Counted from the first letter of the stretch, positions 10,918 to 21,828 are shown. The stretch is DNA of 64,000 nt from Exophiala sp. HKRS030 (GCA_023897205.1 JAHWDD010000009.1:2356001-2420000); one strand, 5' to 3'. Numbers and translations are program-made. Notes: generated from the sequence alone by a model not told the origin.

Positions 10918-13506
10918 ATGCCGGGTATTCTGAAGTTGAAACATCCTGGGTCGAGCCTCAATATGGCTACACTGCAGATTGCCAGACCAGATTTCTATCT
11001 AATCTCCAATGAAGATATTATTTACGAGCAAGACATTCTCCGGACCCCGGAAAGCGTACGACCATGGCTCAACTACATTGACTACAAGACGCGAAATGGC
11101 ACTATCCATGAGCGGGCGTTCATAATGGAAAGAGCATGCATACATCTTCCCCGTTCGTACAAGCTGTGGAAGTTATACCTGGATTTTCGGATAAAACACC
11201 TCAAGAAGAAAAACCCCATCAAGTATAGAATCGAGTTCAACAAGGTCAACGCCCTGTTCGAACGAGCCCTCATCTTGTTGAATAAGATGCCAGTCATCTG
11301 GGAGCTGTACCTTACCTTCCTCCTCAGGCAGCCCTTTGTTGCTAGAACTCGAAGAACCTTCGATCGTGCGCTTCGCGCCCTACCTGTCACCCAACACAAT
11401 CGGATATGGAAACTGTACAAGTCCTTTGCCAATTCGGCCGGAGGAGAAACAGCAGTCAAGATATGGGCACGCTACGTACAGGTTCATCCTGAGGATATCG
11501 AAGACTACATCGACTTGCTCGTTGAAACCGGCCATTACTTGGAGGCTGTAAAACGCTATATTCAGATCTTGGACAACCCCAAATTTCGATCCAAGCATGT
11601 CAAAAGCGAGTTTCAGCTATGGAGTGAAATGGTAGAATTGATGGTCAACAGGGCTCGAGATTTAGGTGAAAGCTCAGTTTCGGGATTTGACGCCGATACC
11701 ATCATCCGAAGCGGGATCGAAAGATTTGCCGATCAACGAGGGAAATTATGGGCCGGCCTAGCAACATTTTGGATTACACAAGGCGACTTCGAAAAGGCTC
11801 GAGATATTTTCGAAGAAGGTATCACAACTGTCATGACAGTCCGCGACTTTACGATGATTTTCGACGCTTATGTTGAGTTTGAGGAATCTATCCTGTCTAC
11901 GCTGATGGATGCCGCGTCGGCACGAGCTGCGAAAGGTATCGTTGACTCTGACAAAGACTTTGATGTCGATATGCGAATGATGAGATTCGAGCACCTCATG
12001 GATCGGCGTCCTTTCCTTGTCAATGACGTGTTACTACGGCAAAATCCCAACAATGTCATTGAGTGGGAAAAGCGCGTCGCACTATGGAACGACAACAAAG
12101 AAGAGGTGGTACAGACGTATACTGACGCAATTACCGCAATCCATCCAAAGAAGGCAGTTGGCAAATTCAACGAACTCTGGCTAAACTACGCAAAGTTCTA
12201 CGAGGAAGCTGGCGATCTAGATACCGCCCGAATCATTCTAGACAAGGCTGTGAAAGTACCCTACAAGTCCGTGACTGAGCTAGCCGAATTATGGCAAGGA
12301 TGGGCTGAACTCGAATTGCGTAACGACAATTTCGACGGGGCCATGAAAGTCATGTCCACAGCTGTACAAGCTCCGAAAAGAAGCACCGTCGACTATTTCG
12401 ATGAATCCCTATCTCCTCAGCAACGCGTACACAAGTCGTGGAAAGTCTGGTCCTTCTATATCGATCTAGTCGAGTCTGTTGGTACTCTGGACGAAGCTAG
12501 AGCTGCCTACGACCGAGTGTTTGAACTCCGTATCGCGACTCCGAACACCGTTGTCAACTACGCCAATCTGCTTGAAGAGCACAACTATCACGAAGAATCG
12601 TTCAAGGTCTATGAACGTGGCCTTGATGTTTTCACATATCCCGTTGCGTTCGAACTGTGGAACCTGTATCTTACGAAAGCTGTTGGTCGAAAGATTGGCA
12701 TCGAACGACTGCGCGACCTGTTCGAGCAAGCGGTTGAAAATTGTCCACCGGAGTTTGCCAAAGCCATATATCTGATGTACGGCAATCTCGAAGAAGAACG
12801 TGGACTTGCACGCTCTGCGATGCGTGTCTACGAACGAGCCACCCGTGCGGTCGCAGATGAAGACCGACTGGGCATGTTTGAATTCTACATCAGCAAATCA
12901 GCTTCAAACTTTGGCCTCACCTCCACGAGACCGATCTATGAACGAGCCATTGGCGCCCTGCCCGACCGCGAGGCCAAAGTCATGTGTCTAAAATTCGCAG
13001 AGGTGGAACGTCGCCTCGGCGAGATAGACCGTGCGCGCGCCATCTACGGGCACGCCAGTCAATTTGCAGACCCGCGCGTCGACAAGGTCTTCTGGGACAC
13101 ATGGGAGAAGTTCGAAGTCGCCCACGGAAATGAAGACACGTTCAAAGAAATGTTGCGCATCAAGCGCAGTGTCGCGGCTCAATTCAACACAGACGTAAAC
13201 TACATTGCTAGCCAGGCAGTCAAGCGTGGCCAAGCGGCTTCCGCCTTGGAGACTCAGCACGAAGGAGACGTTGGCGGCCACGCACAAGGTGGAAGCGCAG
13301 ATGCTATGGCTGCTCTAGAGCGCCAGGCCAGAGCACCCGTCGGCTTCGTCGCGGCCAGTACCGGCCCAGAAGGTGGAAACCGCAGTCAAACATCTGCCGC
13401 CACCGAAGATAGCACGACTCTCGCAGCCAAGCTGCCTGCAACGGTCGCGGCAAATCCTGACGCCATTGACGTTGACCTCGACGATGACGATGAGGATGAG
13501 GAGTAG
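10918..13506 (+). CDS. SYF1: Pre-mRNA-splicing factor Syf1 (XAB2 homologue)
   Basis: Scaffold of the NineTeen/Prp19-associated complex in the activated spliceosome. One exon, 862 residues. HAT (half-a-TPR) repeats run through most of the protein; clear ones are TPESVRPWLNYIDYKT, LPRSYKLWKLYLDFR, KMPVIWELYLTFLLRQP, TQHNRIWKLYKSFANS and DPRVDKVFWDTWEKFEV. The end is an acidic tail (DLDDDDEDEE) as in other Syf1 proteins. The first Met (10918) adds 15 residues before a second candidate start, MATLQIARPDFYLIS at 10963; family N-termini begin near the second, so 10963 may be the true start. No intron or frameshift is seen. Confidence 0.96.
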   Translation: MPGILKLKHPGSSLNMATLQIARPDFYLISNEDIIYEQDILRTPESVRPWLNYIDYKTRNGTIHERAFIMERACIHLPRSYKLWKLYLDFRIKHLKKKNPIKYRIEFNKVNALFERALILLNKMPVIWELYLTFLLRQPFVARTRRTFDRALRALPVTQHNRIWKLYKSFANSAGGETAVKIWARYVQVHPEDIEDYIDLLVETGHYLEAVKRYIQILDNPKFRSKHVKSEFQLWSEMVELMVNRARDLGESSVSGFDADTIIRSGIERFADQRGKLWAGLATFWITQGDFEKARDIFEEGITTVMTVRDFTMIFDAYVEFEESILSTLMDAASARAAKGIVDSDKDFDVDMRMMRFEHLMDRRPFLVNDVLLRQNPNNVIEWEKRVALWNDNKEEVVQTYTDAITAIHPKKAVGKFNELWLNYAKFYEEAGDLDTARIILDKAVKVPYKSVTELAELWQGWAELELRNDNFDGAMKVMSTAVQAPKRSTVDYFDESLSPQQRVHKSWKVWSFYIDLVESVGTLDEARAAYDRVFELRIATPNTVVNYANLLEEHNYHEESFKVYERGLDVFTYPVAFELWNLYLTKAVGRKIGIERLRDLFEQAVENCPPEFAKAIYLMYGNLEEERGLARSAMRVYERATRAVADEDRLGMFEFYISKSASNFGLTSTRPIYERAIGALPDREAKVMCLKFAEVERRLGEIDRARAIYGHASQFADPRVDKVFWDTWEKFEVAHGNEDTFKEMLRIKRSVAAQFNTDVNYIASQAVKRGQAASALETQHEGDVGGHAQGGSADAMAALERQARAPVGFVAASTGPEGGNRSQTSAATEDSTTLAAKLPATVAANPDAIDVDLDDDDEDEE

Positions 13507-14180
13507 AGGTCTTGATCTGTATCACCACTTTCAAAGCTGAAGACTTGCTTGTCTTGGCCTTGCCGGATACCGAACCTGCTAGAGCAGTATGTAGATTAGC
13601 TAGCTACCTTTCCGAGATAGCTCATCCTCCGAATCTCCTGATTCAATTGTTATGAGCAATGATACCGACCCTTCTCTACCCTCCTCGCCCACTATCGCTT
13701 CTCCGTATTCCATCTGAACCCTTCCACCATGAGATATCGATCACAAATCTTCTTGTATATGGAGTTGCTCAACCTCCGACTACCCGTCCTAGGCTATCCG
13801 AGACAAAGCCATGAATGCTGGAAGGCATCGTAGCGCACTGTGTAGCTGTAATCATTGTCTTGATGGATTTGCGTCCTGTACGAGGAACATATGCACAGTC
13901 ATCGGGGTCCTTCGAGAACGGAAGACTGAAGCCTGGGATTGTCCGCAGTCTGATGGTGTGTCAGAGGCGGACGTCTTGACTTGAGGTTTGAGTGGGAATG
14001 CTGTTCTCCCTGGGTTGTCATGATTTTGCCTAGCAGGTGGGACGTGAATTGGCTTTGAAAATGATGAAGGGTTTCGCGCATAACAGTGTGAATGGCGGGT
14101 ATGCTTTGAGGAACGTCCAGTTACCACTGATTGGTTTGAACTCAAACATCAATTACTCTATATGAATCTATAATATGTAC
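13507..14180. other. Convergent 3' spacer
   Basis: This 674-bp gap lies between the stops of SYF1 and the aldehyde dehydrogenase. I see only untranslated or intergenic sequence; open frames here (for example near 13852-14145) have no protein-like features. Confidence 0.5.
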
Positions 14181-15596
14181 TCATTTCGGATAATCCTTTA
14201 AATGGACACTCTGAACCTTGACAAACTGCTCAAAGCCAAATCTGCTCAAGGTGACACCCTTCCCGCTGTCCTTCCATCCAGTCCACGCCAGATCCGGGCT
14301 GGGATAATCGGCTCGGTTGACAAACACTGTACCGGCCTCGATCAGTCTGCTTAATTCCTCTCCCTTGGCCACGTCTTTGGTCCAGATCGAGGCGGTCAAC
14401 CCAAAGTCTGAATCGTTCATGAGCGCAATGGCTTCTTCGTCGGATGAGACTTTCTGGACGGGAATGACGGGTCCGAAGGTTTCTTCTTTCATCACGGCCA
14501 TGCTGTGATTGACGTTGGTTAGAAGGGTAGGGGCGACAAAGTTGCCGTCTGTGGGTGGGTTCTCGAATGTTTCATTCGATGGCGTCTCGTCCTTTGCACC
14601 TTTCTGAATCGCGTCTTGAACCTGTGCCTGGATTGCTTCCTTTGCGCGGGAAGACACCACAGGGCCGATATGTGTTGATTTGTCTGACGGATCGCCGAGT
14701 TTGTATCCTGAGAGAACTTTCTTGACTTCACTTATGAATGTATCGTAGATGGACTCATCAACATAGACACGTTCAATAGCGCAACACGATTGACCCGAGT
14801 TGAAGATCGCCCCATCTACGATCTCTTCGGCAGCCCATGCCGGATCAACGTCAGATCTGAGATATGCGGGATCCTTCCCACCGAGTTCCAGCCCGACAGT
14901 CAGTGAGACACGAGCGGACGCAATATTCTGGATCGCGAGACCTGCAGCAACAGAGCCTGTGAAAGCGACGTGATCAACATCTGGAGAAAGGATAAGCGGT
15001 CGAAGATCCGTGGGATTTCCACAATGAAGATACTGGATGACGTTGTTCGGAAGGCCAGCCTCTGTGAATATGTCGAGAATATGCTCGACGATGGTCGGAG
15101 TTTGTGGTGATGGTTTCAATATCACAGCATTTCCAGCCAGTAAAGCAGGGATCAGACTGTTGACGAGGATAAGGTAGGGATAATTCCAGGCGAATATGAC
15201 CAATGCGACGCCTCTCGGCTGCTTGCGTAGATATCTCTTGAAACCCTTCTCTACATCGCCGGGATACTCCTGCTCCAGTACTTCAGGTGCAATACGATTG
15301 AGATACTCGGCACGCTTCACTGCAGTAGTGATTTCTTTTGCAGTATATGCGATGGGTCTGCCCATTTGCTCGGTGAGTTCTTTTGCTAGCTCATCTTGCC
15401 TTTGCAGGAGAATTTCTAGGGCTTTGGAGACAATCTTGCTTCGACTTTCTAAGGTAGGGTGAGACTGGCGGAAGGATTTGAAGGCTTTCTGAGCAGAGGC
15501 ACCCAATTTGAGGATTTCATCCGGTGGCAGTCCATGACGGGTGAGAATGGGTTTGTTGGTGGTAGGGGAGATGGTGGTGATGATTTCAGCGACCAT
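14181..15596 (-). CDS. NAD(P)-dependent aldehyde dehydrogenase
   Basis: Oxidises an aldehyde to a carboxylate. One exon, 471 residues, typical of the short succinate-semialdehyde/aldehyde dehydrogenase clade. Residues seen: cofactor and oxyanion Asn in FAWNYP (Asn138), Lys in LKPSPQTP, FTGSVAAG dinucleotide loop, general base Glu237 in LELGGKDP, catalytic Cys271 in FNSGQSCCA, and EETFGPVIPV near the C-terminus. All catalytic residues are present, so the enzyme should be active. The substrate cannot be told from sequence; succinate semialdehyde is a reasonable guess from the overall look (RHGLPPDEI start, KDSGKGVTLSRFGFEQFV end). Confidence 0.93.
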   Translation of the reverse strand: MVAEIITTISPTTNKPILTRHGLPPDEILKLGASAQKAFKSFRQSHPTLESRSKIVSKALEILLQRQDELAKELTEQMGRPIAYTAKEITTAVKRAEYLNRIAPEVLEQEYPGDVEKGFKRYLRKQPRGVALVIFAWNYPYLILVNSLIPALLAGNAVILKPSPQTPTIVEHILDIFTEAGLPNNVIQYLHCGNPTDLRPLILSPDVDHVAFTGSVAAGLAIQNIASARVSLTVGLELGGKDPAYLRSDVDPAWAAEEIVDGAIFNSGQSCCAIERVYVDESIYDTFISEVKKVLSGYKLGDPSDKSTHIGPVVSSRAKEAIQAQVQDAIQKGAKDETPSNETFENPPTDGNFVAPTLLTNVNHSMAVMKEETFGPVIPVQKVSSDEEAIALMNDSDFGLTASIWTKDVAKGEELSRLIEAGTVFVNRADYPSPDLAWTGWKDSGKGVTLSRFGFEQFVKVQSVHLKDYPK

Positions 15597-16089
15597 GATG
15601 TGCAGAAGGGGAGTAAGATGCTACGACGGGGTCAAATGATGTTTAGAGAAAGACCGTCACAGCGCAAGATGTCGAGATTGGGAGATAGTAGAAATTGATT
15701 GTGATCTATGCGATAGAAAATGTGTTCCCCTCGACTCGGAGGCGCAAGAATGACGCAGCTCACTCAGTGGGGGAAACATCAAACTTCCCCCACCCCCAAT
15801 CCTACAAGGCTGAATGTCGGTCGGTGAACGCCTATTGCAGTGGGAGAGACTACGCACATTCTGAGCATCGTCTGTCTACCACTTGCAAGTTAGCGTATTC
15901 CATCTTTGACTCATGTCTCATCTCTTGAATGTTCATCAAAGTTGAGGAATGATATTACCAAGCGACAGTGTGATGTAAAGCTAGATACCTACTTTTGCCC
16001 CTTTCTGTTGACCTAGGAGAGTAGATTACACAGCAAATTGAAGACATCAATATTGCTTTCTCCCATGACCACAGAGATTAGCCATTTCT
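15597..16089. other. Intergenic region
   Basis: Upstream flank of the aldehyde dehydrogenase gene and downstream flank of the interrupted ORF that ends at 16090. Nothing identifiable. Confidence 0.5.
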
Positions 16090-16224
16090 TCAGAAGTCAA
16101 ACAAGACAAAGTGCGTTATTGTCACTAGGTCAGATAGTTGTGACGCTGGGTCTTCAACGATGATCTGACCGTTTGCTTGATCCTTTTCCAATCTCCTTGC
16201 CACTTCCAGATCCGCCGTACATAT
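16090..16224 (-). pseudogene. Detached 3' end of transposon-interrupted ORF
   Basis: These 45 codons (44 residues plus TGA) are the probable original C-terminus of the ORF at 18427-20082. Reading from the CGA codon of the flanking GCGA, the frame continues ICTADLEVARRLEKDQANG and ends in HFVLFDF. The same GCGA/CGA codon ends the upstream part, and both parts share one frame. The 2.2-kb transposon lies between them. Without the element the protein would be 596 residues. The piece is charged and helix-like, which fits the helical-repeat part upstream. This joining is inferred from the flanks and needs an empty-site allele for proof. Confidence 0.5.
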
Positions 16225-16228
16225 TCGC

Positions 16229-16281
16229 ATCCCCTCCGCACCTGAAATTTGAATATTAGCGCGCCCCACATCTCGCATCCT
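16229..16281 (+). repeat. Left terminal inverted repeat (53 bp)
   Basis: Inverted copy of 18372-18424 with two mismatches. Both mismatches are transitions (A/G and C/T), the class of change RIP makes. It starts ATCCCCTCCGCACC and ends CTCGCATCCT. Confidence 0.88.
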
Positions 16282-18371
16282 GTAATTTCGTTTCTCACCC
16301 ATTTTTCTATGAGGAATAGAGTTAAGATGATATAATTAATGTCATTAATAGTACTTGTAATTCTCTACCGAATGATACAAATTTTGCTCTATTTTTTTAG
16401 TGTATAGAGATTTTATGGTATTGTAAAGTTATGTAATACGTAATATGCCTAGGAATATATCTATTTCCTTTCTATATACTTAGGTATTGACTAAGGGAGG
16501 TTTTTAGCCTAGTGAAAGGCCTAAAAGTAGCCTTTGTCGATATATAGGGGGATCTTACAGAATTCGCAGTAGCCGAATGTCCTGCGCGACGGTGGTTGAC
16601 GCCTATTTAAGTCGATCTTACCGAGTGCCTGTCGAGACCTATAAGTCGACGCCTAATAGCGATTCTAGCGATAGTAAGTACTTTTTACTCGTTATAACGG
16701 CCTATACGTAATATTAGGACTCTCTAGAAGCCCTAAAATTAAGTCTTTTATAAAAAACTCTCGTTCTCGGTATCCCTTATCGATAATAGAGTAAGCCTAT
16801 TTCTAGGCTAAAAAGGTATTAATAGAGGCCGTATTAATTATCTAATCGATAAAAACCTTCGTCTATTTAGCTTATTTAGGCCTCCTGACGCTATATATCT
16901 TACGGAGATAATTAGCGACGTCGACGTAGCCTATATAAAGGTTATATTATACCGTAAATAAGGGTTACTTAACTATAATCCTTGTAAGGCCTAACCTAAG
17001 TAGTTAGCCTATTATAAAGCGACTTTTTCGTGGTGCTAACTCTCTATAATATAGAGGAAAGGCTATTATACAGAAAAGTACTAAGTACTATCGTTTAGGG
17101 TCTCTCTAGACGATAGTAAGGACCTTATTGTTATAGATTCGATAGGTAATTAAGTCGTCGGCGAGGATTCTCGACTTAGGAGAGGTAATAGCGCGTAGGA
17201 GAGGGTCTAGGCCTAGCGCGTTACGCCTTATCGTTCTATAGATAGCGATATTAAGTAATAATAGGGCTCTTACTAAGTGAGAGTTAGTAAAGAGGTTATC
17301 TATAAAGTAAAGGAATATAAGGCCCTAAGATCGATAAGATAAGTAAGTTAGTCGATAAACTAGGGTATATATAATACTCTTTATTATTAATAGGTAAATC
17401 TTAGTTACTATTGCTCCTATTATACCTTATTTCCTTACTCTTATTAACCTTATTACTAAATTAACTATAATTCTATCGCGAGGAATAGCCTCTATCCTAT
17501 CCTTCGGTAAGGAGACGAGGAAGTCGTAAATTGCTCCTCTATAACTTATAATTATATAGATAATAAAGCTAGATTTATTAGGTTTATAATTTAAGCGAAA
17601 GATATACCTACTACGCCCGTAGAACTTAAGGCTCGACTCGTTAATAGCTAAATAACTCCTAGGAAGGAGGAACTCTTATAGGTACTTACGGAAGGCTTCT
17701 AGCGCGTCGGTAACTCGCTAAAACTAAGGAGGATAATCTATAGGAGGCTAAGATAATGAAGAGATATAAAGATATCGTTTAATCGCGAGGAATCGATCTC
17801 GACTAAGTAAAAGAGGTGGATAATGCGAGATCGACTAAAAAGAGGCTATTTTTATACCTATAGATAGTTATAGAGATATCCTTAGCTTTATAATAAGCTA
17901 GTATCTTATTTCGGTTATTATAATCCTATTCTAACTCTTTTAAGGATTTCTCTATCGATTAGCGGTAATATTCGTATAATAGAGAAGGAGGTTAAGGACC
18001 GGCTAAAAAAGAGATAAAAATAGGCGTATTAGCAATAGCGAGGTCGGTAAGGTATCTCGCAATAGGAAAGGTCGATAAATTACTTAAATAGGAGGTTAAT
18101 ATTTAGGCTGTGCCTATACAATAGCCTTAAGTTATTACTGTCGGCTTAGAATCGACTTCTTAGTCGTCGACTTGCCCGAAATCTATAATATACGAGATTC
18201 CGCAACTTCTTGAAATTTGCCGAGATTATTGATAAAACGCGCTTGGCTTATAATGAAAATAGGATAGCTCGATAGAGGGCGATGAGATAAATCGAATAAA
18301 CCTAGTTACACCACGAACGGAGCAAAAATGAGGTCGTCGTCGCGGTGCAAAGTTGGCGACAGGAAGGTCAA

Positions 18372-18424
18372 AGGATGCGAGATGTGGGGCGCGCTAACAT
18401 TCAAATTTCAGGTACGGAGGGGAT
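18372..18424 (-). repeat. Right terminal inverted repeat (53 bp)
   Basis: Inverted copy of 16229-16281 with two transitions. Runs inward from GGGGAT at its outer end. An ORF read across it yields the artefactual peptide tail after the interrupted gene. Confidence 0.88.
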
Positions 18425-18426
18425 TG

Positions 18427-20082
18427 TCGCCCGTCCCTTTTCAACACTGGGCCAGCAACCAGTAATACCTGCTCAAAGCAGTACAGGGCTGCAACAAAGT
18501 TACGTCTCATCATGTGGACGCGACCAAGCATTCTGAGCGCAGAGATACGCATGAAAGGTAAACCGTCCTTTGGGATCTCCTGGTCATTCAGAAGCCGGCT
18601 GTCACTCGAGTTGGCCTGGGTCAAAATATCCAGTCGTCGAAGACAGTCTGCCAACATACACTCTAGCTTCACACTCGACGACCCCAGCAATAATTCGGTC
18701 CGAGCCTGCTCAAGTATCCCGATTGTTGCTAACTTTGAGTTTATACCATACGTCAGTTCGAGGAGTGGGATCACTTTGGTCAACATTGACAGAGCCTCTT
18801 CAGGGTTTCCGCAATTCGCCACTGTTCGAGAGAAATATCCGTAGTGAACTATGGTCTGATATGAATAGGGACCGAAGACTTGCACCAGCTCTTCGTGAAT
18901 TTTCGCCTGGAGATCGATTCGCATTTGTTTTCTCTGTTGGAGAGTCAATGGTATTTTGAAGAGGAGAGCTATTGGGTGCTGCCCTCCTAGTGTGTCGCTT
19001 GCAATACCAGCAAGCCTTTGTGCAAGGGAAGCGCGCAACTTCCCAAGTAATGTCAAAGAAGTGTCCATGGCCAGGTCGACGAGAAACGAGTATATCATGG
19101 GATGTTGTGACAACAACACGGCCCTTGCCAGAGGCTGCAGGGCTTGCAATGTTTGGTGAGCCTGTGCTGATCGACCTGCTGTAATCAATCCGGCAACCAC
19201 TACAGTAGAACACACGAAGCTCAAAGGGCCGTTGTCATGGTTGAACTGGCTTGGGTTTTGCGATAGGATCTGTCTCCACAAAAGGCCTGCGTTGCCCTGA
19301 TAGAATTGCGATGTGACGGAAAACACGTGGTTCAAATGGATTTCTTCTTGCGTGGCGGACGGTTGGGCTGATGGTGCCTGACCCACGCGCCAATTCAACT
19401 CAAGATGCCGACCTGGACGTTGATGGGATTTAGTGACTCGAGTCGTTTTCATCTGCGAATCCGGTTTGCGTGCTTTGCCCTTGCTAGATGTCTTGCGGAG
19501 CTTATTGTTCGAGCTTTTGGCTCCGACGCTCACTTGATCCGAATCCAGCTCGGGATGGGCCAGCGGAACATCAGACGAATTCTCTCGATTCTGGTTGGTA
19601 GCATGCGGTATCTGCCCGAGCGTTTCTGAGTCGAGCTGGCTCCATCGCTTACTACTTCTCAGGTCCAGAGTGACAATGTCTGCAGTGACAGACAGTTGAG
19701 TGTGGCTCGACTTCCGACCAAGGCCTTGATGAGGTTCAGCTAGCTTCGAGGAGTCAATTGCTTCAGTAACTGCTATCTCTGTGCTCAGGAAAGGTGCTTC
19801 ATCCTCAGAACGCCAAGTTGTCACAACTGCATTTTGTGGAGAATTGGTATTGCCCAAACCATTCGACTTCGAATCAGAATGCCTGGCGTCACGAGGTTTC
19901 GGTGGCTTGCTGAAATGTACAAACTTGATACGCTGTTCTCCCCGTTGCGGGTGAGGTCTCTGTTCGAGACTGGATATGTCGGAGACGGACCCTGCCAACG
20001 TTTCCTCTTGCAATGGTTCACGAATTTCGTCGTGGAAACCTTGATCTATACTGCTCATTCTCTGAACCCATCTCTTTGCCAT
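18427..20082 (-). pseudogene. Unrecognised fungal protein, 3' end displaced by the transposon
   Basis: I do not recognise a named domain. The 552 codons from MAKRWVQRMSSIDQGFHDE to the CGA codon at 18429-18427 have a polar, probably disordered N-terminal half (to about residue 250; basic patch KLRKTSSKGKARK). A helical half follows that resembles TPR-like repeats of fungal regulators (HPMIYSFLVDLAMDTSLTL, GPYSYQTIVHYGYFSRTVAN, MLGRVHMMRRNFVAALYCFE). After CGA the frame enters the transposon repeat and stops within it at 18394, adding ten foreign residues. The missing 44 residues lie at 16090-16224. A truncated protein could still be made. The true start may be further upstream because an AG acceptor-like CTAG directly precedes the ATG. 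Confidence 0.6.
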
Positions 20083-21279
20083 CTAGGCACCTAGGCCTCT
20101 GCGGAAGGTCAGGCGGAGTGCACAGTAGGGCAGATTGAACAGGTCTGACAGGTGCGAAAACATCTGCAGAAGTGTCCCGGCACAGCGACGATAGGCGTGC
20201 TATGTGGTAATGTTGCGGAGCGAAAAAGTGTAGGGTTATCTGAGACGGAGTTGGCTGCGCTAATGTCAACCTCCAGCGCCTGACCATCCAGGGTGGACAG
20301 GTGTTTTCAGACGCACGAACTCCAAATTGGTAATCAGACGTTTTCTGGCTCCTCCTGCGACGGATTCGAGGGTGTGGTACACGTATTATGTCCGATCAAC
20401 TTCAGAAAATTAAGCCATTCAGCTTCCAGATCATAGTGCTTGATCGTCGGCTATCTGAGTTCAAAATGTCGAGATGCACCAAAGGCACTAAAGCACTAGG
20501 TTCGAACTTGCTGCCAAGCTCTTCTCACCTACCTATAGCCCATCCTTGATGTGAGAAAGACGTCGACACAAGTGCAGTACTGGGAAGGATGACATGTGGT
20601 GACTAAGCATGTCCCACAATCAACAGCCCAATAGCAAGTGGCGTTTGGGAAACCTTGACCTCCAGAACCACTTCGAAGCTGCCGAGAGCCTTGTGACATT
20701 GAGTTCGAGGGTTTCTCCCTTCGTGTTATGGCAAGAAGAAGTGAAGATATCTGGAGAAGAATTGACGTCAAAAATGCTGTTGGATATGGGGAGCTTTTGT
20801 ACGTTGGAGGCTGCTGGTGCCAAGACAAGCTGGTGGAACAAAAGGGGCTAGAGAAAGGAAGGAGGTCGGAACCTTGTCGAGCGAAGCTACCTAGGCTGGC
20901 AGGGAGCTGGACGACGACTGTCAACCTCTTTGATGATATTCACACTTCCAAGACTTGAGGAGCTTGGATAGACCACCGCTCGTACCTTTTGGTACGAGGA
21001 TGATGCCGCCCTACCGAGGGTCACAGTGGTACACCCTCGACATGATGGTCTACCAAACTTCAGGCGTGGGGATAGCTGATACAGCAAACAAAGAAGACTG
21101 AGTCAGCAAGTTGGTTTCCATTGGCAAGACTTCTCCCTGCGAGTAGGTAGTGATACTCAGGACTTCCAAATCAAACGTGAAGTCGACCTGCCAGAACTTA
21201 TAAGAATAGGTCGTTTGGCTGTTCAAGCTCTGGACCTTGATGTTCACACTGCAAAACCTCTTCATATACTGCTATCAAA
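20083..21279. other. Intergenic region
   Basis: About 1.2 kb between divergent coding regions. Overlapping open frames occur on both strands (for example 20529-20924 and its complement) but none has protein-like composition or a recognisable motif. Confidence 0.45.
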
Positions 21280-21828
21280 ATGGCCACCGCAATTCCTCCG
21301 CCAAGTCTAAAGCACATTCTCTCCATTCACATCAAGGTTGCTGTTGCCATTCCCGGCGGTCTAACTCCGCTTGGAGATCGCACATTCTTTCCCCTCTTGG
21401 GCGGGAGTATTGTTTCTGTCCCACCGCTTCCACCACTCACTCTCACCATCCTACCAGGGGGCTTTGACTACGCCACTACTCATGCATCAGGCGGGTATAT
21501 CCGGCTAGACATACATGTCGCGGCCATTGACCCAGGCACTGCTACTCCAGACAATCCCACTCCGTCACCAGTTCTGTTCAAGTTTACGAATCCTGGCTTT
21601 CTGAAGTTGGACGAGAAAACCCTTCCCATTGTGCTGGGAGATAAGTCAGCACGAAGTACGGAATTCGGTGAAACAGACATGCTGGAGTCGATCACCGTGA
21701 ATACGAGCAGCGAGGAATGGGGATGGTTAAATTACCGTCTACTGATAGGGCAATGCAGGTTGCTGGTTGGTGAGAGCGGGGGCTTGGAAGTGATCGAGGT
21801 TCGAGTCTTTGAAGTCTCCTCGAAATGA
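21280..21828 (+). CDS. DUF3237 (UPF0311) family protein
   Basis: Small single-exon protein of 182 residues. The pattern fits DUF3237: an N-terminal LKHILSIHIKVAVAIPGG strand segment, GGFDYATTHASGGYIRLDIH in the middle, and EEWGWLNYRLLIGQCRL near the C-terminus, the counterpart of the family's WLN signature. The family forms a small beta-barrel of unknown or poorly defined function and is frequent in fungal metabolic clusters. No signal peptide or membrane segment is seen. It lies next to an alcohol dehydrogenase and at the start of the accessory island. Confidence 0.75.
   Translation: MATAIPPPSLKHILSIHIKVAVAIPGGLTPLGDRTFFPLLGGSIVSVPPLPPLTLTILPGGFDYATTHASGGYIRLDIHVAAIDPGTATPDNPTPSPVLFKFTNPGFLKLDEKTLPIVLGDKSARSTEFGETDMLESITVNTSSEEWGWLNYRLLIGQCRLLVGESGGLEVIEVRVFEVSSK

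Larger units (their letters stand above)
16229..18426. mobile_element. Terminal-inverted-repeat DNA transposon, RIP-mutated
   Basis: The element is bounded by 53-bp inverted repeats (outer ends ATCCCCTCCG and CGGAGGGGAT). TCGC flanks it on the left (16225-16228) and on the right (18427-18430, after two extra bases TG), a possible 4-bp target-site duplication. The interior from about 16440 to 18230 is saturated with TpA and nearly devoid of CpA and TpG, while CpG remains common. In 16681-17040 I count 0 CA and 4 TG. This is the signature of RIP. No open frame survives, so the superfamily cannot be named; the element is non-autonomous now. It interrupts a minus-strand ORF in frame. Confidence 0.82.

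Noticed and set aside
16090..16302. ORF reading from the left terminal repeat into the gene fragment as a gene of its own
   Set aside because: Its first part is transposon repeat; the same peptide occurs at the right repeat. Only the part beyond 16224 belongs to the host ORF.
20529..20924. 131-codon ORF
   Set aside because: Overlaps comparable ORFs in other frames and strands and shows no motif.
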